64,000 nt of DNA from positions 124,001 to 188,000 of the forward strand of contig JADJRQ010000004.1 of assembly GCA_016712175.1 (NCBI GenBank), written 5' to 3'. The DNA comes from Solirubrobacterales bacterium. GTDB lineage: Bacteria; Actinomycetota; Thermoleophilia; Solirubrobacterales; 70-9. Positions 25,978-34,485 of the stretch are shown here, piece after piece. A program made the position numbers and the translations under genes. The notes beneath the pieces are model-generated. The model had not been told where the DNA came from. It saw only the letters and a program-made list of their open reading frames with translations, and searched no databases. Position 1 is the first letter of the stretch, and every line of letters starts with the position of its first letter.

Positions 25978-27978
25978 ATGAGCAACCGCCTCGCCGAAGA
26001 AACCAACCCCTACCTGCTTCAGCACAAAGACAATCCGGTCGACTGGTATCCGTGGGGCACCGAAGCTCTCGCCGCAGCTCGGAAGGAGGACAAGCCGATC
26101 CTGCTCTCCGTCGGCTACGCGGCCTGCCACTGGTGCCATGTCATGGAGCGCGAGTCCTTCGAGGACCAGACCACCGCCGACTACATGAACGAACACTTCG
26201 TCTCGATCAAAGTCGACCGGGAGGAACGTCCGGACATTGACGCGATCTACATGGAGGCAGTCCAGTCGATCACCGGAAGTGGTGGCTGGCCCCTGACCGC
26301 CTTCCTCGACCCGGACGGGGTGCCATTCCACGGCGGCACCTACTTCCCGCCTGACTCGTCGCGCGGAATGCCCAGCTTCATGATGGTCATGGACGCCGTC
26401 CAGAAGGCCTTCGCCGAACGACGCGACGAGATCCGGTCGCAGGCGGCCGATGTCCGAACCCGCCTGGGCGCGGTCTCGTTGATCAGCGCCCGTGAAGGCG
26501 ATCTCGATCCCGGCCTCCTCGCCGACCGGACCTCGACTCTGCTCAACCTGGCCGACCTCGAACTGGGCGGCTTCGGCCCCGCTCCCAAGTTCCCCCCGGC
26601 CTCCACCCTCGACTTCCTGCTCTCTCGCGGGGAAACGGAGCCAGTCGAAGTGACCCTCGACCGTATGGGAGCCGGCGGAATCTACGACCAGATCGGTGGG
26701 GGTTTCGCCCGCTACTCGGTCGACGCCGCCTGGCTCGTCCCGCACTTCGAGAAGATGCTCTACGACAACGCCCTGCTGGCCCGCACCTATCTCCACGCCT
26801 GGCAGGAACTCGGCCACGACCGTTACCGCCGGATCGCCGAAGAAACCCTCGACTGGTTGCTGCGCGAGATGCGCGACGACTCCGGAGGGTTCTACGCCTC
26901 GCTCGATGCCGATTCCGAAGGCGAAGAAGGCATCTTCTACACCTGGACGATCGACGAGCTGCGAGCGGTGCTCGGCGGCCGGGCCGACCTTGCGATCGAA
27001 ACTTTCGGGGTCACCATCGATGGCAACTTTGAAGGCCGCAACGTGCTCCACTTCCCGCTTGAGCAGCCGCCGGGAAAGATCGATGCCGAACTCGAATCGA
27101 TCCGTTCGGACCTCCTCGCAGCCCGCAGCGAGCGGGTGCGCCCGGCGCTCGACGACAAAGTGATTCTCTCCTGGAACGCCCTTGCCATTTCCGCTCTCGC
27201 CGAGGCCGGCACCGTGCTCGACCGCCCGGACTACCTCGATGCCGCGGAGGCCTGCTCTGGCTTCATCTGGAAAGAGATGCGTGACGCCCAGGGCTCGTTG
27301 CGGCGGTCCTGGCGCCAGGGCGACGCACGGCTGAACGCATACCTCGAGGATCACGCTTTCCTGCTCGAGGCATTGCTCACGCTCTACCAGGCGAACTTCA
27401 GTGAATCCGTCTTCAAGCGGGCGCAGGGTCTGGCGGAGACGATGATCGACCGCTTCTCCGATCCGGACCGCGGCGGGTTCTTCACCACTTCCCATGATCA
27501 CGAAGAACTGATTGCCCGGCGAAAGGACGTTGGTGACCATCCGATTCCCTCAGGCAGCGCCTCGGCCGCACTCGGCCTGCTTCGACTGGGCAACCTCACC
27601 GGTGAGAACCATTATTTGCGTCAGTCACTTGGCGTGCTCAAACTGCTGGCTCCGGCCACCGCCCGCCAGCCCGACGCCTTCGGACACCTGCTCCAGGCGC
27701 TCCAGCTGTTTCTCGCCCCTTCCGGCGAACTCGCGATTTCCACCCCCGGCAAGTCCCCGGACGAAGCCGATGCCCTCCTGGAGGTCTTCCGCTCCCGGTA
27801 CCGGCCGAATTTCGTGGTCGCCCTTGGACCCGAAGGATCCTCCACGCCGCCCCTCCTCGAATCGCGTACTGCGGTCGACGGAAAGCCGACGGCCTACGTC
27901 TGCGAGAACTTCACCTGCCAGGCTCCCGTTACCGAACCCGCAGCCCTCCGAAAGGAACTCGATGCCAACAACAGCTGA
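25978..27978 (+). CDS. DUF255 thioredoxin-like / YyaL-family protein
   Basis: A 666-aa protein of the YyaL/SSP411 family. The N-terminal thioredoxin-like DUF255 domain (residues about 1-165) has NPYLLQHKDNPVDWYPW and GYAACHWCHVMERESFED with a CHWC pair. The remainder is an (alpha/alpha) barrel like N-acylglucosamine 2-epimerases (GGIYDQIGGGFARYSVDAAW, LVPHFEKMLYDNALL). The length is typical. It is cytoplasmic with no signal peptide, and the biochemical role is not established. Its 3' end overlaps the next gene by 17 nt. Confidence 0.88.
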   Translation: MSNRLAEETNPYLLQHKDNPVDWYPWGTEALAAARKEDKPILLSVGYAACHWCHVMERESFEDQTTADYMNEHFVSIKVDREERPDIDAIYMEAVQSITGSGGWPLTAFLDPDGVPFHGGTYFPPDSSRGMPSFMMVMDAVQKAFAERRDEIRSQAADVRTRLGAVSLISAREGDLDPGLLADRTSTLLNLADLELGGFGPAPKFPPASTLDFLLSRGETEPVEVTLDRMGAGGIYDQIGGGFARYSVDAAWLVPHFEKMLYDNALLARTYLHAWQELGHDRYRRIAEETLDWLLREMRDDSGGFYASLDADSEGEEGIFYTWTIDELRAVLGGRADLAIETFGVTIDGNFEGRNVLHFPLEQPPGKIDAELESIRSDLLAARSERVRPALDDKVILSWNALAISALAEAGTVLDRPDYLDAAEACSGFIWKEMRDAQGSLRRSWRQGDARLNAYLEDHAFLLEALLTLYQANFSESVFKRAQGLAETMIDRFSDPDRGGFFTTSHDHEELIARRKDVGDHPIPSGSASAALGLLRLGNLTGENHYLRQSLGVLKLLAPATARQPDAFGHLLQALQLFLAPSGELAISTPGKSPDEADALLEVFRSRYRPNFVVALGPEGSSTPPLLESRTAVDGKPTAYVCENFTCQAPVTEPAALRKELDANNS

Positions 27979-28449
27979 GACCGTCCGAACCTATTTTGAG
28001 GCAGTCGGGCGACAGGACCTGAAGACGATGGGAGAGATCTGGGGTGATCACAAGCCGAGCCGGATCGTCGGACTGGTCGAGCTGACTGCGCCAGATGAGG
28101 TGACCGAATGGTTCGCCGGCATCTTCCAGGCGTTCCCCGATTTCACGATGAAGATCGAACAGATTGTCACCGAAGGAAACACAGCCGTCGTCCGTTGGTC
28201 GGCCACCGCCACCTTCAACGGGACCGGCAACTTCGAAGGCTTCAAACCGAACGGATCAGCAATCGACATCGAAGGCATGGACATTCTGGAAGTCGAGGAC
28301 GGCAGGATCCACTCGCTGGTCGCCGTCCTGAACGGCCTCGACCTCGCCCGTCAGATCGGAGCGGTACCACCGGCCGGCTCAGCCCCGACAAGGCGATGAC
28401 CGCAGCATTCAACGCCAAGACACGGATCGCAGCAAAGCTCAAAGACTGA
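27962..28449 (+). CDS. SnoaL-like polyketide-cyclase-fold protein, probable 3' frameshift
   Basis: A protein of 145 to 162 aa in the SnoaL/NTF2-like fold: AETVRTYFEAVGRQDLKTMGE, the FQAFPDFTMKIEQIV strand and GMDILEVEDGRIHSLV near the end. It may bind a small hydrophobic ligand or act as a cyclase or isomerase; the substrate is unknown. The frame as read stops at 28399 (SAPTRR), but a shift near 28380 would restore DKAMTAAFNAKTRIAAKLKD ending at 28449, which looks like the natural C-terminus. It overlaps the DUF255 gene by 17 nt. Confidence 0.65.
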
Positions 28450-28460
28450 ACACCGAGCAC

Positions 28461-28745
<285 letters not shown>

Positions 28746-28771
28746 GGCCGCCGACCTAGGCAACCGCCCCC

Positions 28772-30124
28772 TCAGAGAACAGGTAGGAAGCTTTCGATTT
28801 CGTAGGGCGTGACCTGGACCCTGTAGGAGTCCCACTCCTGTCGCTTGAGTTCGATGAAGCGGCGGAAGGTGTGCTCACCGAGGGTCCGCAGGACCAACTC
28901 GGAGTCGGCGGCGAGTTCGATCGACTCACCGAGAGTCGCCGGCAGCTGTTCGATGCCACGCTGGGCCATCTCGTCGGGTCCGAGGTGGTAGAGGTTCTCT
29001 TCCATCGGCTCCGGCAGTTCGTAGCCCTTTTCGATTCCCTCGAGTCCCGCCTGGAGCATTCCGGCGAGACACAGGTATGGGTTGCATGCGGGATCCGGAC
29101 AGCGCAGCTCTGGCCGGGCTCCGCCTGACTCACCACTCTGCCGCTGCGGCACCCGGATCAGTGATGAACGGTTTCGCCGTGACCAGGAGAGGTAGACCGG
29201 AGCTTCGAAGCCCGGAACCAGACGCTTGTAGGAGTTGACCCACTGGGCATAGAGCGGGGCGATCTCGCGGGCGTGGCGGAGCTGGCCGGCGATGAAGGAC
29301 TTGGCGGTCGAAGAGAGGACCGTCGGACGGTCGGTATCGAAGAAGGCGTTCTTGCCGTCGCGCGTCAGTGACTGGTGGAGATGCATTCCCGATCCGTTGA
29401 CTCCATCGAGCGGCTTCGGCATGAAAGTCGCGTGCCAGCCTTCCTGCACCGCGTACTCTTTGACCACGATCTTCGAAGTCATTATGTCGTCGGCCGCCGA
29501 CAAGGCGCCGCTGGCCTTGAGATCGAGTTCGTGCTGCGACGGACCAGCTTCGTGGTGGATCGAAGACACGTGGACCCCCATGCGCTCAAGGGCGAGGACA
29601 GTCTCCCGGCGGACATCGGACCCGGCGTCGAGTGTTGTCAGGTCGAAGTAGCCCCCTTCGTCCAGCACCTCGGGTATGCCGCCTTCAGGGCGAGCCGACT
29701 TGAAGTAGAAGAACTCAAGTTCAGGACCGATGACGTAATCGTCAAAACCGAGATCCGCGGCACGTTTGAGGGCGCGTTTCAGAATCCAGCGCGGGTCACC
29801 TTCGTACGGAAGACCGCCTGGCACTTCGATGTCACAGAACATGCGGGCCACAGCGTCAATGCCTTCGGGCCGCCAGGGAATCAGCTCGAAGGTCGATGGG
29901 TCAGGCCTGGCGATCATGTCCGACTCTTCAACCGGGTTGAAGCCCGTCAGTGACGCCCCGTCGAAGCCGATCCCCCCATCGAAGGCCCTTTCGAGTTCTG
30001 TCGAATTGATCGAAAAGCTCTTCAGGTGCCCGAGGACGTCGGTGAACCAGAGGCGCACGAATCGCACGTTGTGTTCGTCGACCAGGTCGAGAACATCACT
30101 TGACGTCTTGGATTGCTGGGCCAT
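28772..30124 (-). CDS. Glutamine synthetase family protein
   Basis: A 450-aa GS-I-type enzyme. The N-terminal beta-grasp region (VRFVRLWFTDVLGHLKSFSI) precedes catalytic blocks: GPELEFFYFK near residue 140, SIHHEAGPSQHELDL near 200, NGSGMHLHQSL near 255, and SWSRRNRSSLIRVP near 330. GS enzymes ligate ammonia to glutamate with ATP, while paralogues act on polyamines or other amines. I see no Tyr adenylylation motif that would prove housekeeping GlnA. The ATG at 30124 is chosen for its AAAGGAG site 5 nt upstream. It is divergent from the AhpD-fold gene. Confidence 0.85.
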   Translation of the reverse strand: MAQQSKTSSDVLDLVDEHNVRFVRLWFTDVLGHLKSFSINSTELERAFDGGIGFDGASLTGFNPVEESDMIARPDPSTFELIPWRPEGIDAVARMFCDIEVPGGLPYEGDPRWILKRALKRAADLGFDDYVIGPELEFFYFKSARPEGGIPEVLDEGGYFDLTTLDAGSDVRRETVLALERMGVHVSSIHHEAGPSQHELDLKASGALSAADDIMTSKIVVKEYAVQEGWHATFMPKPLDGVNGSGMHLHQSLTRDGKNAFFDTDRPTVLSSTAKSFIAGQLRHAREIAPLYAQWVNSYKRLVPGFEAPVYLSWSRRNRSSLIRVPQRQSGESGGARPELRCPDPACNPYLCLAGMLQAGLEGIEKGYELPEPMEENLYHLGPDEMAQRGIEQLPATLGESIELAADSELVLRTLGEHTFRRFIELKRQEWDSYRVQVTPYEIESFLPVL

Positions 30125-30222
30125 CTGCTCCTTTGAAAACTCCGGCAAGGGTCGGGTCGGGTGCTGCTACCCGGAAACCCTACGCGACCGGGCTTGCGCG
30201 ACGCCGTCTTAAGGGGTATAAC

Positions 30223-30239
30223 TTACTTGCGGTAAGTAA
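30223..30239. promoter_or_regulatory. Palindromic operator candidate
   Basis: TTACTT-N5-AAGTAA, an inverted repeat in the divergent gap between the glutamine synthetase and AhpD-fold genes. The form suits a TetR-type repressor dimer. No such regulator is adjacent. Confidence 0.4.
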
Positions 30240-30331
30240 CTAGCTAAAAGTAAAGTAATGGACCACTAAACGCCACCTAAATTCCTTCAAGGCGTGACGA
30301 TTACACAAGAAAGATTGGAAGCGAGAACATC

Positions 30332-30898
30332 GTGACCGTAAAAACTGAAGTCAGCCGATTCCATATCCATGACGAATTGACCGCGCCCGACGAGAGCGCC
30401 AACATCCTGAAGAGCATTCAGGTCGGTGGCCGTTCGGTCAACAAACTGGTCGGAGTACTTGCCGGGTCCCCGGCCGTACTCAGGGCTTACACCCGGATGC
30501 GTGCCGAGCTGGCGCAGGGTGAGCTCCCTCAGACAACCCGCCACCGCATCGCCTTGGCCGTAGCCGAGCACAAGGGTGACAGCTACAGCGTCGTCCAGTA
30601 CGCGAAGACAGCGCGCAACGCCGGCCTCGGACTCGACGAGGTTTCTCGAGCCCGCAGTTTCACTTCGTCCGACCCGCGTGAAGCAGCGCTACTTATCTAC
30701 CTGAAGGCAGCGCTCGAATCCGAGGGTGACCCGCCCATCTACCTGCACGAAGAAGCGCGGGAAGCTGGATGGGACGACGAGCAGATCCTGGAAGCTCTGG
30801 CCCATGTGGCCTTGGGCGAATTCCAGAGCGTGATGGCCGCAGCCGCGGCCCTCCCCAAAGATCAGGCGACGCCGAGGGTCCTGCCCGCGGCAGCCTGA
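30332..30898 (+). CDS. AhpD/carboxymuconolactone-decarboxylase fold protein lacking the CxxC
   Basis: A 188-aa all-helical protein whose order matches CMD/AhpD proteins: TTRHRIALAVAEHKGDSYSV, SSDPREAALLIYLKAALES and ILEALAHVALGEFQSVM. In AhpD proteins the first block normally reads like GCxYCxxxH, the peroxidatic Cys pair plus His. Here it reads GDSYSVVQY, so both cysteines and the histidine are missing. It is probably not an alkylhydroperoxidase and may be a binding or regulatory relative. The start is GTG at 30332, and a palindrome lies upstream at 30223. Confidence 0.75.
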   Translation: MTVKTEVSRFHIHDELTAPDESANILKSIQVGGRSVNKLVGVLAGSPAVLRAYTRMRAELAQGELPQTTRHRIALAVAEHKGDSYSVVQYAKTARNAGLGLDEVSRARSFTSSDPREAALLIYLKAALESEGDPPIYLHEEAREAGWDDEQILEALAHVALGEFQSVMAAAAALPKDQATPRVLPAAA

Positions 30899-30941
30899 AC
30901 CGGACGGGCTCTCCCTCCCTCAAGAGCCCCTCCTCCTCCCC

Positions 30942-30977
30942 AATGAAAAGGGCGGCCCACCGGCCGCCCTTTTCATT
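30942..30977. terminator. Bidirectional rho-independent terminator
   Basis: A perfect 16-bp stem AATGAAAAGGGCGGCC with a CACC loop and flanking A/T runs on both sides, between convergent genes ending at 30898 and 31063. Confidence 0.88.
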
Positions 30978-30992
30978 GAATCCCATTGTTCA

Positions 30993-31022
30993 CAAAAAGG
31001 ACGGCCCCCGGCCGTCCTTTTG
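30993..31022. terminator. Second rho-independent terminator
   Basis: AAAAAGGACGGCC and GGCCGTCCTTTTT form a strong stem with T-runs in both directions. It lies directly after the terminator at 30942. Confidence 0.85.
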
Positions 31023-31062
31023 ATGCAACAAATGAGTCCGGCCAAGTGGCCGTGAAATGTGC

Positions 31063-31824
31063 CTACTTGTTAGTCACCTTGACGCGGTAGGTCAGCTGCT
31101 CGGCGCTGAAGCGGCAGCCGTATGCCCGCTTGCTTTTCGGCTTGGTCTGGGGTACCGAATTCTTCAGGTTCGGCTCCTGGGCGCAGGTGTCGCGCTCCCT
31201 GCCGGCACGCCAGTTGTAGCTGGTGTCGGGCTTGCTCGGCTTGGCACCTGTCATGACCCTCGCCAGGGCGGGGCCCCAGGTCGGAACGGTGAGGGCGACG
31301 ACCCAGTTCTTCTTGACCTTGATCCGGCGATCGAGGCGGATCGTGGCAACGTCGCCGAGATACTTGTTCAGTCCCTCGACCGGGCTGCGCTTCACGAGCT
31401 TGAACTGCCTCTTGCCGCGGACCTTGACCGGCTTGAGAATCGAAATCCCGGCTTTCGGCTTGGGTCCGAACTTCTCTTCGAAGAAATCGCGCTGTGACTT
31501 GTTGACTGAACCGAGGCTGATCTTCCACTTGGTCACGTAACCGTTGAACGGGATCCGGTAGGGATTTTTCACGCCGTCGATCTTGGCCTGGTAGCCGGAG
31601 ACGATCGCCAGTCCGGAGCAGTTCAGCGGACAGAGGGGCTCGGGCATCGCGCCGATCGCTCCGAGGACCTTGGACTTCCTGGCCTTCTTGGCGCTGACCG
31701 AAGAATCGGCGTTTGCGTTGTTGGCCGACCCGAATGTGAAGGCCGCGACCAGCAGGGCTGCTCCCAGAATCGCAGCAAAGAAAAGGCGCGACTTCCGGTT
31801 GCTCTCAAAAGTTCTCTCAGACAT
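31063..31824 (-). CDS. Secreted hypothetical protein
   Basis: A 253-aa exported protein. The signal peptide SRLFFAAILGAALLVAAF ends near SANNANA. The mature protein is Lys/Arg-rich and beta-type (NPYRIPFNGYVTKWKISLGS, AGISILKPVKVRGKRQFKLV, KKNWVVALTVPTWGPALA) with four or five cysteines that could form disulfides. It resembles in style the frameshifted secreted gene at 5943-6676. The ATG at 31824 follows AAGGAG, and hairpin element copy C ends 18 nt upstream. The function is unknown. Confidence 0.72.
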   Translation of the reverse strand: MSERTFESNRKSRLFFAAILGAALLVAAFTFGSANNANADSSVSAKKARKSKVLGAIGAMPEPLCPLNCSGLAIVSGYQAKIDGVKNPYRIPFNGYVTKWKISLGSVNKSQRDFFEEKFGPKPKAGISILKPVKVRGKRQFKLVKRSPVEGLNKYLGDVATIRLDRRIKVKKNWVVALTVPTWGPALARVMTGAKPSKPDTSYNWRAGRERDTCAQEPNLKNSVPQTKPKSKRAYGCRFSAEQLTYRVKVTNK

Positions 31825-31842
31825 CAATTCACTGCTCCTTTA

Positions 31843-31896
31843 GGGTCTCGCCGCCTGTTCTCCGCACGTCAGGGTGGAAAACAGGCGTCAGGACCC
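31843..31896 (-). promoter_or_regulatory. Hairpin 5'UTR element, copy C
   Basis: The best-paired copy of the 738-790 family. On the minus strand GGGTC pairs with GACCC, and CGCCTGTTTTCC pairs with GGAGAACAGGCG for 12 bp. Compared with copy A the pair CGTCTG/CAGGCG becomes CGCCTG/CAGGCG, a change that keeps the stem. It lies immediately before the AAGGAG of the secreted-protein gene, where folding could hide or expose the ribosome site. Confidence 0.5.
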
Positions 31897-32062
31897 GTTC
31901 CTTTTGGATACATATCTGCCGGTCTCGCGGATTCCCGAGACGCAGCCGACCACGGTATAAACAGCGCAGATACCCGGAAGGTTCGGTATTGCGGTGAATG
32001 GAAACGCCCGAAGCCGCCGCATCACTTCGCGGACGGAGGGGAATTCCGGGAGGAGGGTCTGG

Positions 32063-32737
32063 TTACTTGCGCTTGACGACGGCGTAGCGCACCTTGGCGA
32101 CGCCGGCGTCGATGAAGCCGAGGGAATCAGCGGCTGCGTACGTGAGATCCAGTGCGCGGCCAGCGACGAACGGACCGCGATCGATGACCTTGGCCATCAG
32201 GTATCGACCGTGGTATCCGACCAGAACCTTGGAGCCACAGGGAAGAGTCTTGTGGGCGACACCGATGGTGCCGCGCTTGAGAGTGCCTCCGCAGGCGACG
32301 CCGTTGCCGTAGAGGCCGGGTCCGTACCAGGAGGCTTCGGACTTCCTTAGAGACCGGACCATTGACTTCGACGTTGCCTTGTTGACGACGCCGCTGGTCG
32401 AGATGTCTTCGCGCTTCTGGAACTTCTTTACCGCTGAAGTAGTAGGCGAATCAAATTTCTTGGTGAGCCTGGACCTGAGGAGAGACTTCGACCGGACGAT
32501 GCCTTTGAGTACCTTGACGTCCTTGCCGTTCATGCCCTCGCGCAGGGTGCGGTTACCGAAACGCGAGGCCTTCCCGGCGGGAGTGGACTTTGAACTCGGC
32601 ACCGAGAGGCCGCCGGAACCGCCCGAAGCCGAGACCGGCCCGACGTTCAGGGCAATGAACCCGGCCATGAAGACAGTCGTCGCGAGCAGCAACATCAATG
32701 CCAAATTTGGTTTTGTCAGCCGGGGGCTGAAGTGCAT
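32063..32737 (-). CDS. RlpA-like protein with peptidoglycan-binding domain
   Basis: A 224-aa exported protein. A signal anchor (LALMLLLATTVFMAGFIALNV) is followed by a PG-binding-1-like repeat (TLREGMNGKDVKVLKGIV .. KKFDSPTTSAVKKFQKRE, residues about 63-115) and a C-terminal double-psi beta-barrel of the RlpA type (ASWYGPGLYGNGVACGGTL .. VIDRGPFVAGRALDLTYAAA). Such proteins remodel cell-wall peptidoglycan, and RlpA members can be lytic transglycosylases. A c-di-AMP riboswitch lies just upstream, linking expression to c-di-AMP as is common for actinobacterial wall hydrolases. Confidence 0.87.
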   Translation of the reverse strand: MHFSPRLTKPNLALMLLLATTVFMAGFIALNVGPVSASGGSGGLSVPSSKSTPAGKASRFGNRTLREGMNGKDVKVLKGIVRSKSLLRSRLTKKFDSPTTSAVKKFQKREDISTSGVVNKATSKSMVRSLRKSEASWYGPGLYGNGVACGGTLKRGTIGVAHKTLPCGSKVLVGYHGRYLMAKVIDRGPFVAGRALDLTYAAADSLGFIDAGVAKVRYAVVKRK

Positions 32738-32756
32738 ACCTTTTAACTTTCTCTTT

Positions 32757-32872
32757 CCAGTGCTTACGGGGTTAGCTGTCGGGCTCGCGCTGAAAGAGCA
32801 GCGCTACCTGGCTGATGCCAAGGATTCGCCCCAAGGACCTGGGTCCAAATTGGGTCCCCCGTTCTCCACGAT
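32757..32872 (-). ncRNA. ydaO/yuaA c-di-AMP riboswitch
   Basis: The minus strand carries the conserved ydaO core: GGGGCGAATCCTTGG, then CAGCCAGGTAGCGCTGC, TTTCAGCGCGAGCCCGACAG and CTAACCCCGTAAGC. It lies about 20 nt upstream of the rlpA-like start. In other bacteria this class senses cyclic di-AMP and usually turns wall-hydrolase or ion-transport genes off. An expression platform is not obvious beyond the short gap. Confidence 0.9.
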
Positions 32873-33027
32873 CTTGAGGTGGAGATTTAGCAGAAGGTTC
32901 GAGAAGATTAGCAAAAGCTCAAAGAACTCGCTGTTCTTGGTGCGAAACTCACACAACGGCGATTGAAACTGCCCGTTTTGGAGGGATTTATCGAAACTGC
33001 ATCAACTGGCGATAAGGTTCACTTCGT

Positions 33028-33388
33028 GAGTTGGACGGCTGCGGGGGGAGAGAAATCCCTTCGAGGAAAGTCCGGACACCAGAGAGTAGGACGGTGGGTA
33101 ACGCCCACCCGGGGAAACCCGCGGGACAGTGCCACAGAAATACACAGCCGATGGCGCGGCCACACGTGAGCTGCGAACAGGCAATGGTGAAAAGGTGCGG
33201 TAAGAGCGCACCGGCGTCGTGGTGACACGGCGGCCAGGTAAACCCCGTCCGGTGCAAAGACCAAACAGAATCGTTGACCCTGCTCGGCGAGATTCAGGTA
33301 GGTCGCAGGTGCCTTCGGGCCCCGCTGGCTTGATCAGCCGGCGAGATAGATTGTCGTTCAAGACAGGATCCGGCTTACAGACTCACTA
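33028..33388 (+). ncRNA. rnpB: RNase P RNA, bacterial class A
   Basis: Universally conserved RNase P blocks are present in order: GAGGAAAGTCCGGAC near 33060, ACAGTGCCACAGAAATACA near 33126, GTAAGAGCGCACCGG near 33200, AGATAGATTGTCGTTC near 33343, and ACAGGATCCGGCTTACAG near 33364. The 5' and 3' ends (GAG..CTC) pair as helix P1. It is the catalytic RNA for tRNA 5' maturation. A terminator follows at 33393. Confidence 0.96.
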
Positions 33389-33392
33389 AGCA

Positions 33393-33418
33393 AAGGGCGC
33401 CTTCGGGCGCTCTTTGTA
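33393..33418 (+). terminator. Terminator of rnpB
   Basis: AAAGGGCGCC-TTCG-GGCGCTCTTT: a stable UUCG-capped hairpin followed by GTATT, directly after the RNase P RNA. Confidence 0.85.
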
Positions 33419-33420
33419 TT

Positions 33421-33717
33421 GCACCACTTGCGGGAGCCCTGTGAAGGCCGAGCGCTTGAAGCCCAAGGCCGGCGAGACCACGAAAGTCAGTGATTATCGA
33501 TGACTTTCGTGGTCTCGGAGCCACCAGGCCTACGAGACTCGGCTTTCGTCCTACGCAAGCGGGTGGTGCACGGGGACGTCCTGGGCGTGGCTGGCAAGAA
33601 GTAAGCGAGCCGGTGACGCGATTTGACTTCTGTCAATGAGCAAGCCGTGCGAGCGTCGACGAAGTCCAGGCGCGTCCGGGTCGTTCCCGGGTGCTGCCCG
33701 CCCCCTCAGCCCTCAAC
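33421..33717. repeat. Dispersed hairpin-bearing repeat, copy 2
   Basis: This 300-nt gap has no gene. It contains the block GCACCACTTGCGGGAGCCCT..GAGCGCTTGAAGCC (33421-33463) in the same orientation as copy 1. A perfect 17-bp hairpin follows (33473-33489 with 33501-33517). Further blocks of copy 1 then appear inverted: GTGGTGCACGGGGAC (33563), GGCTGGCAAG (33589) and GCGTCGACGAAGTCCAGGCGC (33653). The gap again lies between convergent transcripts (rnpB and lexA). Confidence 0.6.
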
Positions 33718-33720
33718 GAG

Positions 33721-33745
33721 AAAGGGCGCCCACCGGCCGCCCTTT
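33721..33745. terminator. Bidirectional terminator between rnpB region and lexA
   Basis: AAAGGGCG and CGCCCTTT form a stem around a GC-rich loop, 30 nt beyond the lexA stop. Its sequence resembles the terminator at 30942. Confidence 0.75.
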
Positions 33746-33774
33746 CGGCGTAGCTCTTAGCTGCGAGGCAGCGT

Positions 33775-34415
33775 CTAAATCGCGCGGAAGGAGCCGATTA
33801 CCTTGCCGATTACCTGGGCATCGGTGGTGATGATCGGGTCCATCGTTTCGTTCTCGGGCTGGAGCCGGATGTGGTCGCTCTCTTTATAGAAACGCTTGAC
33901 CGTGGCTTCTTCTTCATCGAGCATTGCGACCACGATCTGTCCGTTATCGGCGTCGGGGGCCGGGTGGACGATTACGTAGTCCCCGTCCATGATTCCGGCG
34001 TTCTTCATCGACTCCCCGCGGACTTCGAGTACATAGTCCCCGTCCGCGCCACAATGACCGATGGCACCTCGACGTAGTCCTCGATGTTCTCTTCGGCGAG
34101 CATTCCGGCACCGGCCGAGATACGGCCGAGCAGGGGCAGGCCGGGCCCGGTGCCGCCCGGCATGACCGCATCTACGGTCGCGTCACGGGCACTCTTGGCT
34201 TTTTCGACCAGCATCTCGATCGCACGGGGCTTGGTCGGGTCGCGCCTGAGCACACCAGCCTTCTCGAGGTTGGCGAGATGCACATGCACCGTCGATGAGG
34301 AGTGAAGGCCCACTGCTTTGCCGATCTCCCTGACAGTAGGCGGGTAGCCCGTCTTGTCGGCGTACTTGCCGATGAAGTCGAAGATTTCACGCTGCCGCTT
34401 GGTCAGATCAACCAC
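33775..34415 (-). CDS. lexA: LexA SOS repressor, frameshifted
   Basis: The N-terminal winged helix reads LTKRQREIFDFIGKYADKTG with the recognition part PPTVREIGKAVGLHSSSTVH. The linker and cleavage area (LPLLGRISAGAGMLAEEN) follow, where AG is the expected self-cleavage pair. The frame breaks near 34050, just before the catalytic Ser segment, and resumes as MKNAGIMDGDYVIVHPAPDA with EEEATVKRFY holding the catalytic Lys. The interval is 641 nt, one short of a full frame, so one missing base is likely. GTG at 34415 follows AAGGAG. A LexA box lies 57 nt upstream. Confidence 0.88.
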
Positions 34416-34471
34416 GTCGCTCCTTGGTCGGCCATTCGGCCTTGTCAGTTGCCAGGTCGGTTCGGATGTAG

Positions 34472-34485
34472 CGAACCTATGTTCG
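34472..34485. promoter_or_regulatory. LexA (SOS) box
   Basis: CGAAC-CTAT-GTTCG matches the actinobacterial/Gram-positive SOS box CGAAC-N4-GTTCG. Placed upstream of lexA, it implies autoregulation. Confidence 0.85.

Noticed and set aside
25159..27540. 793-aa open frame on the minus strand
   Set aside because: Only the part below 25914 is a real membrane protein. The rest is the shadow of the DUF255 gene.
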